The notes beneath the pieces are model-generated. The model worked only from the letters and a program-made list of their open reading frames with translations, was not told where the DNA came from and did not search any database. This document shows positions 11,946 to 20,636 of a stretch of DNA of 64,000 nt, piece by piece. The position numbers were made by a program, and so were the translations under genes. The stretch spans positions 1-64,000 of the forward strand of contig DATFQX010000305.1 of the NCBI GenBank assembly GCA_035263865.1, written 5' to 3'. Origin of the DNA: VAZQ01 sp035263865 (GTDB lineage: Bacteria; Pseudomonadota; Alphaproteobacteria; Rhizobiales; Xanthobacteraceae). Position 1 is the stretch's first letter; each line of letters begins with the position of its first letter.

Positions 11946-14069
11946 GTGTCGGTCTTCCCGCCCCATATGACGCGCATGCATCAACAGACCCAAGCTTTCG
12001 CCGCCGACGCCAACCCCATGTTGGAGAATTGGTGCGATCCCTTCGGGGTTCCCGCCTTCGATCGCATCAAGCCGGAGCATTTCCGGGCAGCGTTTGCGCG
12101 GGCGTTTGCCGCGCATGCCGCCGAGATCGCTGCCATCGCTGGCAATACGGCCGCGCCGACATTCGCCAATACCATCGCCGCGCTCGAGACAAGCGGCGCG
12201 GCGCTCACGCGCACGGTCGACGTCTTCAATCTGTTGGCCGGCGCGCACAACAACGAGGAAATCCTTGCAATCGAGCGCGAGGTCGCGCCCGTCAAGGCCA
12301 AGCATTGGGACAGCATCCACATGGACGCGACCCTGTTCGGCCGTGTCGAGCGTTTGTATCGCGCACGGGATCAACTCGCGTTATCGGCCGAAGAGCGGCG
12401 CGTTCTCGAGCGTTATTATGTGAAATTCGTGCGCGCGGGCGCGGCGCTTGACGCCGCCGCCAAGGCGCGGCTCGCCGACATCAACGCGCGTCTCGCCACG
12501 CTCGGCACGGCTTTCAGCCAGAATGTGTTGGCAGACGAGCAAAGCTTTACGCTCGCCCTCGATGGTGAGGAGGACCTTGCCGGCCTTCCGGATTTCGTGC
12601 GGACGGCGGCGCGTGCGGCGGCCGAGGAACGCGGCTTTCCCGGTAAGCATGTCATCACCACCTCGCGATCGAGCATCGAGCCGTTCCTGCAATTCTCGGC
12701 CCGGCGCGAGCTGCGCGAGAAGGCGTTTCGCGCCTGGATCGCGCGCGGTGACAACGGCGGCGCAACCGACAACAAGCCGATCATCGCCGAGATGGTCTTG
12801 CTGCGCGCCGAGCGCGCGCGGCTGCTGGGCTATCCGAGTTTCGCGCACTACCGGCTGGACGACACCATGGCCAAGACGCCGGAGGCGGTGCGCGCGCTGC
12901 TCGATCGCGTCTGGGCGCCGGCACGCCGGCGCGCGAGCGCGGATCGCGATGCGTTGCAGGCACTTCTGCAGGCGGAAGGCCAGAATTTCGCGCTGGCGCC
13001 CTGGGACTGGCGCTACTACGCGGAGAAACTGCGCAAGCTGCGCTGCGACATCGACGAAGCAACTATCAAGCCGTACCTCCAGCTCGAGCAGATCATCGAG
13101 GCCGCGTTCTACGCCGCCAACCGCCTATTCGGCCTGACCTTCGCGCCGCGCGCGGACGTGCCGGTCTGGCACCCGGAGGTGCGGGTGTGGGAGGTGCGCG
13201 ATGCGACGGGGCGCCATCGCGGCCTTTTCTTCGGCGATTATTTCGCGCGTCCGTCGAAGCACAGCGGCGCCTGGATGACGACGCTGCGCGACCAGGAAAA
13301 ACTCAGGGGCGATATCCATCCGTTGGTCATCAACGTTATGAATTTTTCCAAAGCGCGCGCTGGGGAGCCGACGCTACTTTCCTTCGACGACGCAAAGACG
13401 CTGTTCCACGAATTCGGCCACGGATTGCACGGGCTCCTCTCCGACGTCACCTATCCGCTCATCGCGGGGACGAGCGTGCTCCATGATTGGTCGGAGCTGC
13501 CGTCGCAGCTCTACGAGCATTGGCTGGAGCGGCCAGAACTCCTGCGTCGCTTCGCCCGGCACTACCAATCGGGCGAGCCGATCCCGGAGGATCAACTGCG
13601 GCGGCTCGTTGCGGCGCGCACCTTCAATCAGGGCCAGGCGACGGTGGAATACGTGGCCTCTGCACTGGTCGATCTCGACATCCATCTTCAGCCCGGAACC
13701 GATGAAGCCTTCGACATCGCCAGCTTCGAACAAGCGGCGCTCGCGCGCATCGGGATGCCCTCGGAGATCGTCATGCGTCACCGGCCCGTCCACTTCCAGC
13801 ACATATTTGCAGGGAGCGGCTACGCCGCTGCCTATTACAGCTATCTGTGGTCGGAGGTGCTCGACGCAGATGCGTTCGCGGCGTTCGAGGAGACCGGCGA
13901 CGTCTTCGATCCGGCAACCGCGAAGAAGCTTCGTGATCACGTCTATGCCGCCGGAGGCTCACGCGATCCGGCCGAGCTCTACATCGCCTTTCGCGGGCGA
14001 TTGCCCACGCCCGACGGCTTGCTCAAACGGCGCGGCTTGAGCGAGGCAGTCAGCCAGCCGTCGGAATGA
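11946..14069 (+). CDS. M3 family zinc metallopeptidase (oligopeptidase A/Dcp type)
   Basis: A thimet-oligopeptidase-family enzyme of up to 707 residues that degrades short cytosolic peptides. The zinc site is H488-E-F-G-H492 with the third ligand glutamate E517 in DWSELPSQLYEHW. The C-terminal GSGYAAAYYSYLWSEVLDAD block is typical of the family. No signal peptide is seen. The start is uncertain: the longest frame uses a GTG, and ATG codons 7, 10 and 24 residues later are also possible, while homology begins near MLENWCDPFG. The stop overlaps the ATG of the next gene (ATGA), so the two are probably co-translated. Confidence 0.88.
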   Translation: MSVFPPHMTRMHQQTQAFAADANPMLENWCDPFGVPAFDRIKPEHFRAAFARAFAAHAAEIAAIAGNTAAPTFANTIAALETSGAALTRTVDVFNLLAGAHNNEEILAIEREVAPVKAKHWDSIHMDATLFGRVERLYRARDQLALSAEERRVLERYYVKFVRAGAALDAAAKARLADINARLATLGTAFSQNVLADEQSFTLALDGEEDLAGLPDFVRTAARAAAEERGFPGKHVITTSRSSIEPFLQFSARRELREKAFRAWIARGDNGGATDNKPIIAEMVLLRAERARLLGYPSFAHYRLDDTMAKTPEAVRALLDRVWAPARRRASADRDALQALLQAEGQNFALAPWDWRYYAEKLRKLRCDIDEATIKPYLQLEQIIEAAFYAANRLFGLTFAPRADVPVWHPEVRVWEVRDATGRHRGLFFGDYFARPSKHSGAWMTTLRDQEKLRGDIHPLVINVMNFSKARAGEPTLLSFDDAKTLFHEFGHGLHGLLSDVTYPLIAGTSVLHDWSELPSQLYEHWLERPELLRRFARHYQSGEPIPEDQLRRLVAARTFNQGQATVEYVASALVDLDIHLQPGTDEAFDIASFEQAALARIGMPSEIVMRHRPVHFQHIFAGSGYAAAYYSYLWSEVLDADAFAAFEETGDVFDPATAKKLRDHVYAAGGSRDPAELYIAFRGRLPTPDGLLKRRGLSEAVSQPSE

Positions 14070-15658
14070 TCGAGGTTCACACTGCCGGACATCATCGTGG
14101 TGCCGTGGCTGCGCCGCACCACGCCGCCGTCGAAGCCGGGCGTGCGGTCCTCGCCGAGGGCGGTAATGCACTCGAGGCCACGGTGACAATGGCGGCGAGC
14201 ATCGCCGCGGTTTACCCGCACATGGCCCAGCTGGGCGGCGACGGTATTTGGCTCATCCGTGAGCCATCCGGAAATGTGCGCGCGCTCATCGCCGCCGGGC
14301 GCGCCGGCGCCAATGCGCGGCGCGAATTCTATCGCGAGCACGAGGCGATTCCTCCGCGCGGCGCGCTCGCGGCGCTGACCACGCCCGGCGCTGTTGCGGG
14401 TTGGATGCTCGCGCTCGAGGCCGCCCAGGCTTGGGGCGGACAAATGGGGATTCGCGATCTGCTTGCGCCCGCGATTGCGCATGCAAAGGAGGGCGCGAGC
14501 GTGACGAAGAGCCACGCCCGCGTCACCTCCGAAAAACTTTCCGAGCTGGAGCATGTGCCCGGCTTTGCGCAGGTCTTTCTAATCGACGGCAAGCCGCTCA
14601 ATTCAGGCGCAACGCTCAAGCAAACGGCGCTCGCCTCGACGCTCGAGCATCTCGCCCACGCCGGCCTCGACGATTTTTATCGCGGTGATGTCGGGCGCGA
14701 GATCGCGGCAGATCTCGATCGCATCGGCAGTCCGCTGACGCGCTCCGATCTGGAGCGCTGTCGCGCGAGCCTTGCCGGGCCGCTCTCGGTGATGACTGAA
14801 GACGACACCCTCTTCAATACGCCTCCGCCGACGCAGGGACTTGCCTCGTTGCTCGTCCTCGCGCTGTTCGAGCGCTTGCGCGTTCCGCAGGGCGAGGCCT
14901 TCCACCATGTGCACGGGCTCGTCGAAGCCATCAAACGAGCCTTTACCGTGCGCGACCGGGTGATCACGGATCCCGATCGTCTGCCGCATGCGGTCGATCG
15001 CTATCTCGCCGCGCCGTTTCTCGACCGCGAGGCTTTGGCAATCGATCGCCGCAAGGCCGCACCTTGGCAACCCGCCGCAGGCGCGGGCGGTACGGTCTGG
15101 ATCGGCGCCGCCGATGTTTCCGGCCTCGTCGTCTCCTACCTTCAGTCACTCTACTGGGAGTTCGGCTCCGGCGTCGTGCTGCCCTCGACCGGCGTGCTGA
15201 TGCAGAATCGGGGCTCGAGCTTTTCGCTCGATGCCGGAGCCTTGAACGCGCTCGAGCCAGGCAGGCTGCCGTTCCACACGCTCAATGCGGCGCTCGCGGT
15301 GCTCGCTGACGGACGCGTGATCGGCTACGGGACCATGGGCGGCGACGGCCAGCCGCAGACGCAGGCTGCGGTGTTCACGCGCCACGTGCGTTACCGGATG
15401 CCGCTTGCGCGCGCGATCGAGGCGCCGCGCTGGCTGTTGGGCCGCACCTGGGGCGCAGCCCACGGCAGTTTGCGCCTGGAATCGCGTTTCGACGACGCGC
15501 TTGTCGAGCGCCTTGCAGCAGCGGGCCACGAAGTCGACGTGCTTCCGGAGAATTATTCCGATCTCATGGGTCATGCCGGCGCGGTGGTGCTTCACCCGGA
15601 CGGCACGTTTGAAGCCGGCCACGACCCGCGTGCCGACGGCGGCGCGGCGGGGGCGTAG
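14066..15658 (+). CDS. Gamma-glutamyltransferase family protein, atypical active site
   Basis: A 530-residue member of the Ntn-hydrolase gamma-glutamyltransferase family. Conserved regions include EGGNALEATVTMAASIAAVYPHMA near residues 31-54, the substrate loop TTPGAVAGWMLAL, and FGSGVVLPSTGVLMQNRGSSF near 366-386. The residue aligned with the autocatalytic threonine is T343, but the usual TTH is TVW, so the residues after the nucleophile are not canonical. No signal peptide is present, unlike the classic periplasmic enzyme. It overlaps the oligopeptidase gene by four bases, suggesting linked peptide or gamma-glutamyl turnover. Self-cleavage and activity remain uncertain. Confidence 0.8.
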   Translation: MIEVHTAGHHRGAVAAPHHAAVEAGRAVLAEGGNALEATVTMAASIAAVYPHMAQLGGDGIWLIREPSGNVRALIAAGRAGANARREFYREHEAIPPRGALAALTTPGAVAGWMLALEAAQAWGGQMGIRDLLAPAIAHAKEGASVTKSHARVTSEKLSELEHVPGFAQVFLIDGKPLNSGATLKQTALASTLEHLAHAGLDDFYRGDVGREIAADLDRIGSPLTRSDLERCRASLAGPLSVMTEDDTLFNTPPPTQGLASLLVLALFERLRVPQGEAFHHVHGLVEAIKRAFTVRDRVITDPDRLPHAVDRYLAAPFLDREALAIDRRKAAPWQPAAGAGGTVWIGAADVSGLVVSYLQSLYWEFGSGVVLPSTGVLMQNRGSSFSLDAGALNALEPGRLPFHTLNAALAVLADGRVIGYGTMGGDGQPQTQAAVFTRHVRYRMPLARAIEAPRWLLGRTWGAAHGSLRLESRFDDALVERLAAAGHEVDVLPENYSDLMGHAGAVVLHPDGTFEAGHDPRADGGAAGA

Positions 15659-15763
15659 ATTTCACGTTACTTTGCACTGACTTGGTCCGTCCGCGCCTCC
15701 TTTCCGCCGCAGTCCGTGATATCGTGCCGCCAATCCGCCGGGAGGAGCTTGGCAAGCGCATCG

Positions 15764-16420
15764 ATGATGCACCGTCCCGTCATTTGCGCTCTCGCAGCAT
15801 GTGCGGCTCTCGTGATCGCGACCGCAGCTGCGCACGCGCATCCTCACATCTGGGTGACCGTCAAAAGCGAGCTCGTCTACGCACCCGACGGAACGGTGAC
15901 CGGCGTTCGCCACGCCTGGACCTTCGACGACATGTTCTCCGTGTTCGCCACCCAAGGTATCGAGTCGAAGACGAAGGGCGAGTTCACCCGCGAGGAGTTG
16001 GCACCGCTTGCCGAAGTCAACGTCACTTCGCTCAAGGAATACGACTTCTTCACCTATGCCAAGGCGAACGGAAAGAAAGTCGAATTCGAGGAGCCGCCGG
16101 CGGGCTATTATCTCGATTTCGATCCTAAGGACACCGTGCTGACCCTGCATTTCACGCTCGCGTTGAAGGCACCGGTCAAGGCCAAGGACCTTTCGCTCGA
16201 GGTCTACGATCGGGAGTTCTTCGTCGACTTCAGCTTCGCCGAAAAAGATCCGGTCAAACTTGTGGGAGCGCCCGCGCACTGCAAGCTCTCGATCGGGCGG
16301 CCGCAGGAAATGAACGCCGCATTGACGCAGAGGCTGAGCCAACTCCCTGCCGACCAGCGAGATCCCTCGCTCACTATTGGTACGGAATTCGCGAACAAAA
16401 TTTTTGTGAAATGCCCGTGA
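15764..16420 (+). CDS. DUF1007 periplasmic protein, partner of NicO transporter
   Basis: A 218-residue protein with a signal peptide (about residues 1-24, ending AAAHAHP) and the DUF1007 start HPHIWVTVKSELVY. The mature protein has an N-terminal histidine pair well placed to bind metal. DUF1007 proteins are usually encoded beside NicO/RcnA-type nickel-cobalt permeases and are thought to be their periplasmic component. Here the next gene is such a permease, overlapping by 10 bases. The start is placed at MMHRPV. An alternative begins 16 codons upstream, and GGAGGAG lies rather far (about 17 bases) from the chosen ATG. Confidence 0.82.
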   Translation: MMHRPVICALAACAALVIATAAAHAHPHIWVTVKSELVYAPDGTVTGVRHAWTFDDMFSVFATQGIESKTKGEFTREELAPLAEVNVTSLKEYDFFTYAKANGKKVEFEEPPAGYYLDFDPKDTVLTLHFTLALKAPVKAKDLSLEVYDREFFVDFSFAEKDPVKLVGAPAHCKLSIGRPQEMNAALTQRLSQLPADQRDPSLTIGTEFANKIFVKCP

Positions 16421-17520
16421 AAAATACCCGCGGCCGGCGACCTATCGTTCATCTTGCGTTGCTGATCGCGGTCATGGCTGTCCTGCTGTTCGCAGCCGGC
16501 GTAGTCGACGGCGCATTCGCGCAGGCGAGCCCGTTCGGCACGCCACGCGCGCCGGCGCCGGCCGCGCCCGTGGGCGGCGTGCTGGGCTGGATCTTCGCCA
16601 AGCAGGCGGAATTCTACCGCCAGTTCTCCGGCCTGATCCGCTCCGCCAAGGCCGACGGCAGCGCGGTCTGGAGCCTGGCCGGGTTGTCGTTCCTCTACGG
16701 CATCTTTCACGCCGCTGGTCCTGGTCACGGCAAGGCGGTCATCTCCTCGTATATCGTCGCCAACGACGAAACCTGGATGCGCGGCGTGGTCCTGTCGTTC
16801 GCGTCGGCGCTGTTGCAGGCGCTCGTTGCGGTGGTGGTGGTAGGGGTCGCGGCCGCGCTGCTGAGCGCGAGCGCCGCGACGATGGGACGAGCGGTGAACG
16901 CGATTGAGATCGTGAGCTATTCGCTGATCATTCTCATCGGGCTCAGATTGCTCTGGGTGAAGGGGCGCGCGTTCCTGGCGCTTCTGCGGACGCTCCACCG
17001 TCCCGCCCCCTTGAGTGCCGCCGCGACACCGCAGCCCCACGATCATCCGCATCATCACCATCATGGGCATGACCACGCGCACCACGCGCATGGCGAAGCA
17101 CATCACCATGCGCACCCGCACGAAGACGCCTCGGCATGGGGCCATGCGCACGCGCCGGAGCCGGAGGAGCTCGCAGGGCCGGGAGGATGGAAGCGCGGGT
17201 TCTCCGCAATTGTCGCGGTCGGCCTGCGGCCGTGCTCTGGAGCGATCCTGGTGCTGGTGTTCGCGCTGGCGCAGGGGCTGTTCTGGACGGGAGTCATCTC
17301 CACCTTTGTCATGGCGGTGGGCACCGCTATCACGGTTGCCGCGATCGCCTCGCTGGCTGTGGCGGCCAGGGCGTGGGCCAAGCATATCGCCGAAGCGCGC
17401 TCCGGCTACGGCATGCTGGCGATGCGCGCCATTGAGGTCGGCGCGGCGGTGGTGATCATTGCCTTCGGCACATTGCTGCTCACCGGCTACATGGTGACCG
17501 AGCGGATGGTGGGGATTTAA
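16411..17520 (+). CDS. NicO/RcnA-family nickel/cobalt transporter
   Basis: A 369-residue inner-membrane protein with about six membrane segments. The family signature GIFHAAGPGHGKAV lies near residues 97-110 and GLRPCSGAILVLVF near 271-284. Between them a cytoplasmic or periplasmic loop (about 210-248) is extremely histidine-rich, with about 19 histidines, typical of metal-handling NicO proteins. It overlaps the DUF1007 gene. The direction of transport (uptake or efflux) cannot be told from sequence. A cobalt-type nitrile hydratase operon starts about 1.3 kb further on, which gives a possible reason for cobalt transport. Confidence 0.87.
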   Translation: MPVKNTRGRRPIVHLALLIAVMAVLLFAAGVVDGAFAQASPFGTPRAPAPAAPVGGVLGWIFAKQAEFYRQFSGLIRSAKADGSAVWSLAGLSFLYGIFHAAGPGHGKAVISSYIVANDETWMRGVVLSFASALLQALVAVVVVGVAAALLSASAATMGRAVNAIEIVSYSLIILIGLRLLWVKGRAFLALLRTLHRPAPLSAAATPQPHDHPHHHHHGHDHAHHAHGEAHHHAHPHEDASAWGHAHAPEPEELAGPGGWKRGFSAIVAVGLRPCSGAILVLVFALAQGLFWTGVISTFVMAVGTAITVAAIASLAVAARAWAKHIAEARSGYGMLAMRAIEVGAAVVIIAFGTLLLTGYMVTERMVGI

Positions 17521-17596
17521 CTCGCAACCCGCTGCATCACCCGGCACCCGAAGCGTTTCATCCAGTTCTGTCGGTGCAAGTCACGGAGGGCCAAGA

Positions 17597-18823
17597 ATGG
17601 CAGCCGAACAACTCTACACACGTTGCTGCGTCGTCGGCGGCGGGCCGTGCGGGCTCATGCTCGGCTTTCTGCTCGCCCGCGCTGGGGTCGACGTCGTCGT
17701 GCTCGAGAAACACGCCGATTTCCTGCGCGATTTCCGCGGCGACACCATTCATCCCTCGACGCTGGACGTGATGGCGGAGCTTGGCCTGCTCGATGATTTT
17801 CTCAAATTGCCGCACGAGAAAGCGCCTCAGATCGGTGCCTTGTTCGGCGGCCAGCAATACGCTTTCGCGGATTTCGGCTATTTGCCCACTCGCTGCAAGT
17901 TCATTGCGGTGATGCCGCAATGGGACTTCCTCAACTTTCTCGCCGACCGCGGCAAGCGCTACCCGTCGTTCCATCTGCGCATGCGTGCGGAGGCGGTCGA
18001 TCTCATCGAGGACGGTGGCCGTGTCACAGGGGTACGCGCCAACACGCCGGATGGCGCGCTTGAGATTCGCGCGGATCTGACGGCTGGCTGCGACGGGCGG
18101 CACTCGACCGTGCGCGAGCGCGCAGGTTTCCCCGTCGATGATCTCGGCGCGCCGATGGACGTGTTGTGGTTCCGGCTGCCGAAGAAATCAAGCGATCCAG
18201 ACGAAACCATGGGCCGCTTTGACACAGGGCGCATCGTGGTCATGATTAATCGCGGCGATTACTGGCAATGCGCTTCTGTCATTCGCAAGGGCGCGATCGA
18301 AGAGACCAAACGCGCCGGTTTGCCGGCCTTCCGGCAAAGCATTGTGCGGCTCGCGCCAACCTTCGCCGACCGGGTCGACGAGCTCAAGGATTGGGATCAG
18401 ATCAAGCTTTTGACCGTGGCGGTCAACCGGCTTCGCCGCTGGCACCGGCCGGGGCTTCTTTGCATCGGCGATGCCGCGCACGCGATGTCCCCGATCGGCG
18501 GCGTCGGCGTCAATCTCGCGGTGCAGGACGCGGTGGCGGCGGCTAACTTGCTGTGGCAGCCGCTCAAGACCCGCACGCTACGCGAGGACGATCTCGAGCG
18601 CGTGCAAAGGCGACGCGAGTTTCCCACTCGCGTCACCCAACGGCTGCAAGTCATTGCGCAGAACAACGTGATCGACCGGGTGCTGGACCCCGGTCAGTCG
18701 CTTCCGACCCCATGGGTGTTGCGGCTTTTCTCGCACGTCCCGCCGCTGCGCGCGATCCCAGCATGGCTGGTGGGCAGGGGCGTGCGGCCGGAGCACGTGC
18801 ACACGCCCGAGGCCCCGGCCTGA
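17597..18823 (+). CDS. FAD-dependent aromatic monooxygenase (UbiH/PHBH family)
   Basis: A 408-residue flavoprotein of the para-hydroxybenzoate hydroxylase fold. The dinucleotide-binding GGGPCG is at residues 14-19 and the ribose-binding glutamate follows at E37. The DG motif is GCDGRHSTVRE and the second FAD motif is GDAAHAMSPIGGVGVNLAVQD near residue 295. Enzymes of this class hydroxylate aromatic or related substrates using NAD(P)H and oxygen. GGAGGG precedes the ATG. It is convergent with the nitrile hydratase accessory gene and is not clearly part of an operon. The substrate is unknown. Confidence 0.85.
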   Translation: MAAEQLYTRCCVVGGGPCGLMLGFLLARAGVDVVVLEKHADFLRDFRGDTIHPSTLDVMAELGLLDDFLKLPHEKAPQIGALFGGQQYAFADFGYLPTRCKFIAVMPQWDFLNFLADRGKRYPSFHLRMRAEAVDLIEDGGRVTGVRANTPDGALEIRADLTAGCDGRHSTVRERAGFPVDDLGAPMDVLWFRLPKKSSDPDETMGRFDTGRIVVMINRGDYWQCASVIRKGAIEETKRAGLPAFRQSIVRLAPTFADRVDELKDWDQIKLLTVAVNRLRRWHRPGLLCIGDAAHAMSPIGGVGVNLAVQDAVAAANLLWQPLKTRTLREDDLERVQRRREFPTRVTQRLQVIAQNNVIDRVLDPGQSLPTPWVLRLFSHVPPLRAIPAWLVGRGVRPEHVHTPEAPA

Positions 18824-18825
18824 TG

Positions 18826-18854
18826 AGGCTCGCGCAGCCGCAGCGCGTGAGCCT
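18826..18854. terminator. Possible bidirectional terminator hairpin
   Basis: A stem of AGGCTC/GAGCCT with an inner GCGC/GCGC helix and a two-base bulge around a seven-base loop lies between the convergent FAD monooxygenase and nitrile hydratase accessory genes. It has no good T-run on either side, so termination is only suggested by position. Confidence 0.3.
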
Positions 18855-19243
18855 TATCCCCCCAGGTCCTGCGGCTTGAGCGTGATCGGCGTGCCGTGCG
18901 GGGTGCGTTCCGCCGCGCGACCCCAGGCGTCGCGATAGCGCGCGAGCATCTGGCCATCCGCCACGCCTTTCGCAGCGACGATGCGCTCCAGTGCATTGAG
19001 CCAATGCCGGTAATAGGTCTCGCCAGTATCGGGATCGCCGGCGGCCTGGGCGCGCTTGATCTCCTCCGCCAGCATCTCGGCCCACTCCGGCCACGTGAAC
19101 AGCCCGCGCGCATGCAAGGCGACCGCCATCGCGAAGGCTTGCGCCTCCCACGGCTCGCGGAACACGGGACCTTCCGCATCGCGCGGAATGCTCGGCACGG
19201 CATCGGTGGCGCGGCGGGCGAGGGTGGGGTCGATGCCGCTCAT
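18854..19243 (-). CDS. Nitrile hydratase accessory protein
   Basis: A 129-residue protein of the nitrile hydratase accessory family, which resembles the N-terminal part of the beta subunit and helps insert cobalt into the alpha subunit. Visible landmarks are GPVFREPWEAQAFAMAVALH, GLFTWPEWAEMLAEEI, and DTGETYYRHWLNALERIV. It is the third gene of the operon: the beta-subunit stop TGA is followed directly by this ATG. An activator or self-subunit-swapping chaperone role is inferred from the family and the position. Confidence 0.88.
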   Translation of the reverse strand: MSGIDPTLARRATDAVPSIPRDAEGPVFREPWEAQAFAMAVALHARGLFTWPEWAEMLAEEIKRAQAAGDPDTGETYYRHWLNALERIVAAKGVADGQMLARYRDAWGRAAERTPHGTPITLKPQDLGG

Positions 19244-19909
19244 TCACGCCGGCTCGAGATAGGGTTCGAACGCATCGATTGAGACCTTGAGGGTCGGGTC
19301 GGCGTCCGGTCCCCACAGCTCCTTGGCTTCGAAGGCGACCGTGTAGAGCCACTGGGGGTTGTCGCCCTTGTCGATCGCCATCGTGTCGGGAAAGACATTA
19401 CAGCCGTGTACCAGTTCGATCACGCCGGTGCGCCCGCGCGCGTAGCGCGGCAACCTTGTGTGTGTGGGTGGATGGATGTTCTTGGTGCGCACACGATCTC
19501 CCGGCCGGAAACGGGCCGGGGCCTGTGCCTGCCGGTAGAACGAGCCGCGCGTCATCCCTTCCTTGCCATCCTTGACCAGGTCCGGCGTGAGCTTGCGCGC
19601 GAACGGCTTGCCGCCGCGCAATGCGTGGCCCGCCGAAAGCTCGTCCGCACCGGCGTAACCGCGCTCGACGAGGTTGCGCTCCATGGCCAGCGCCCAGCGC
19701 TGGTAATAGGACGCGGAAAGATAGGTGCGTGGCGGGAGCTGCTCTTGCGCGAAGCGGGACGCATCGATGGGCCACGCCCCGGCATAGCCGAGCGAGCGTT
19801 GCATCGCCAGCACGCGGCCTTCCCACGGGGCATGAAAGACCGGTTCGTTCGACTCGGGCTCGACCCGTCCGAAGCCGTCCATCCCGCCCATGTCGTGAAC
19901 ACCGTCCAT
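19244..19909 (-). CDS. nthB: Nitrile hydratase beta subunit
   Basis: A 221-residue beta subunit, normal length for the low-molecular-weight cobalt-type enzyme. The N-terminus MDGVHDMGGMDGFGRV is diagnostic, followed by EPVFHAPWEGRVLAMQ and, near the C-terminus, the SH3-like FRPGDRVRTKNIHPPTHTRLP. With the alpha subunit it hydrates nitriles to amides in the cytoplasm. The ATG shares a base with the alpha stop (TGATG), which fixes the start although the frame stays open for 101 further codons upstream. The order alpha-beta-accessory is seen in many Hyphomicrobiales. Confidence 0.93.
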   Translation of the reverse strand: MDGVHDMGGMDGFGRVEPESNEPVFHAPWEGRVLAMQRSLGYAGAWPIDASRFAQEQLPPRTYLSASYYQRWALAMERNLVERGYAGADELSAGHALRGGKPFARKLTPDLVKDGKEGMTRGSFYRQAQAPARFRPGDRVRTKNIHPPTHTRLPRYARGRTGVIELVHGCNVFPDTMAIDKGDNPQWLYTVAFEAKELWGPDADPTLKVSIDAFEPYLEPA

Positions 19910-20529
19910 CACGCCACCTCCTCGGGCCGCTTGGGAAGCCCGGTGCCGATCATGGCATCGCGCGTGATGAGCTGAGCAAGCCGCTCCTCGCTCCAGCCCT
20001 CGGTGCCCCGCGGGCGCATCGGCAACACGAGGAAGCGTGTTTCCGCAGTCGAGTCCCACACGCGGATCTCGGTGCTGGCCGGCAGCTTGATCCCGAACTC
20101 GGCGAGCACGCCGCGCGGATCCTTCACCGCGCGCGAGCGGTAGGGTGCCGATTTGTACCAAACCGGAGGCAGGCCGAGCACATCCCACGGATAGCAAGAG
20201 CACAGCGTGCAAACGACCATGTTGTGCCGCGCGGGGGTATTCTCGACCGCGACAAGATGGTCGCCGACCCGGCTCTCGTGACCGAGCGCGCGCACGGCCT
20301 TGGAACCGTCGTCGAGCAATGCGCGCTTGAACGCCGGATCGCGCCAGGCCTTGGCGACCACGCGCGCGCCAGTGTGCGGACCGATCTTGGTCTCATAGGC
20401 TTCGATGATGAGATCGAGCGCGGCCAGATCGATGTAGCCCTTCTCGGTCAGGACGGTCTCCAGCGCGCGTACGCGCAGCTGCGTCTCGGAGAGCTCGGAG
20501 CTGCCCTCATGCTGGTCGTGCTCGGTCAT
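19909..20529 (-). CDS. nthA: Cobalt-type nitrile hydratase alpha subunit
   Basis: A 206-residue alpha subunit. The metal-binding claw is V-C107-T-L-C110-S-C112-Y. The threonine in CTLCSC is the mark of cobalt enzymes (iron enzymes have CSLCSC). C110 and C112 would be oxidised to sulphinic and sulphenic acids, as in the family. The C-terminal part contains GVLAEFGIKLPASTEIRVWDSTAE in family-typical form. AAGGA lies before the ATG at 20529; a longer start is open but unsupported. It heads the alpha-beta-accessory operon, divergent from an SDR gene. No amidase gene is in the window. Confidence 0.94.
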   Translation of the reverse strand: MTEHDQHEGSSELSETQLRVRALETVLTEKGYIDLAALDLIIEAYETKIGPHTGARVVAKAWRDPAFKRALLDDGSKAVRALGHESRVGDHLVAVENTPARHNMVVCTLCSCYPWDVLGLPPVWYKSAPYRSRAVKDPRGVLAEFGIKLPASTEIRVWDSTAETRFLVLPMRPRGTEGWSEERLAQLITRDAMIGTGLPKRPEEVA

Positions 20530-20636
20530 AGCAATCCTTGAATATTCCATCCGGCGGCTGATGCAGTATCCTCCCCACTGGGAGCCAAGTCGAGGGCGGC
20601 GCTGGCGTGCAATGCGCCGTGTAGAAACGAGGGTCA

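Noticed and set aside
17041..17110. Repetitive CAT/CAC-rich stretch as a DNA repeat
   Set aside because: It is the in-frame histidine-rich loop of the NicO transporter, not an independent repeat element.
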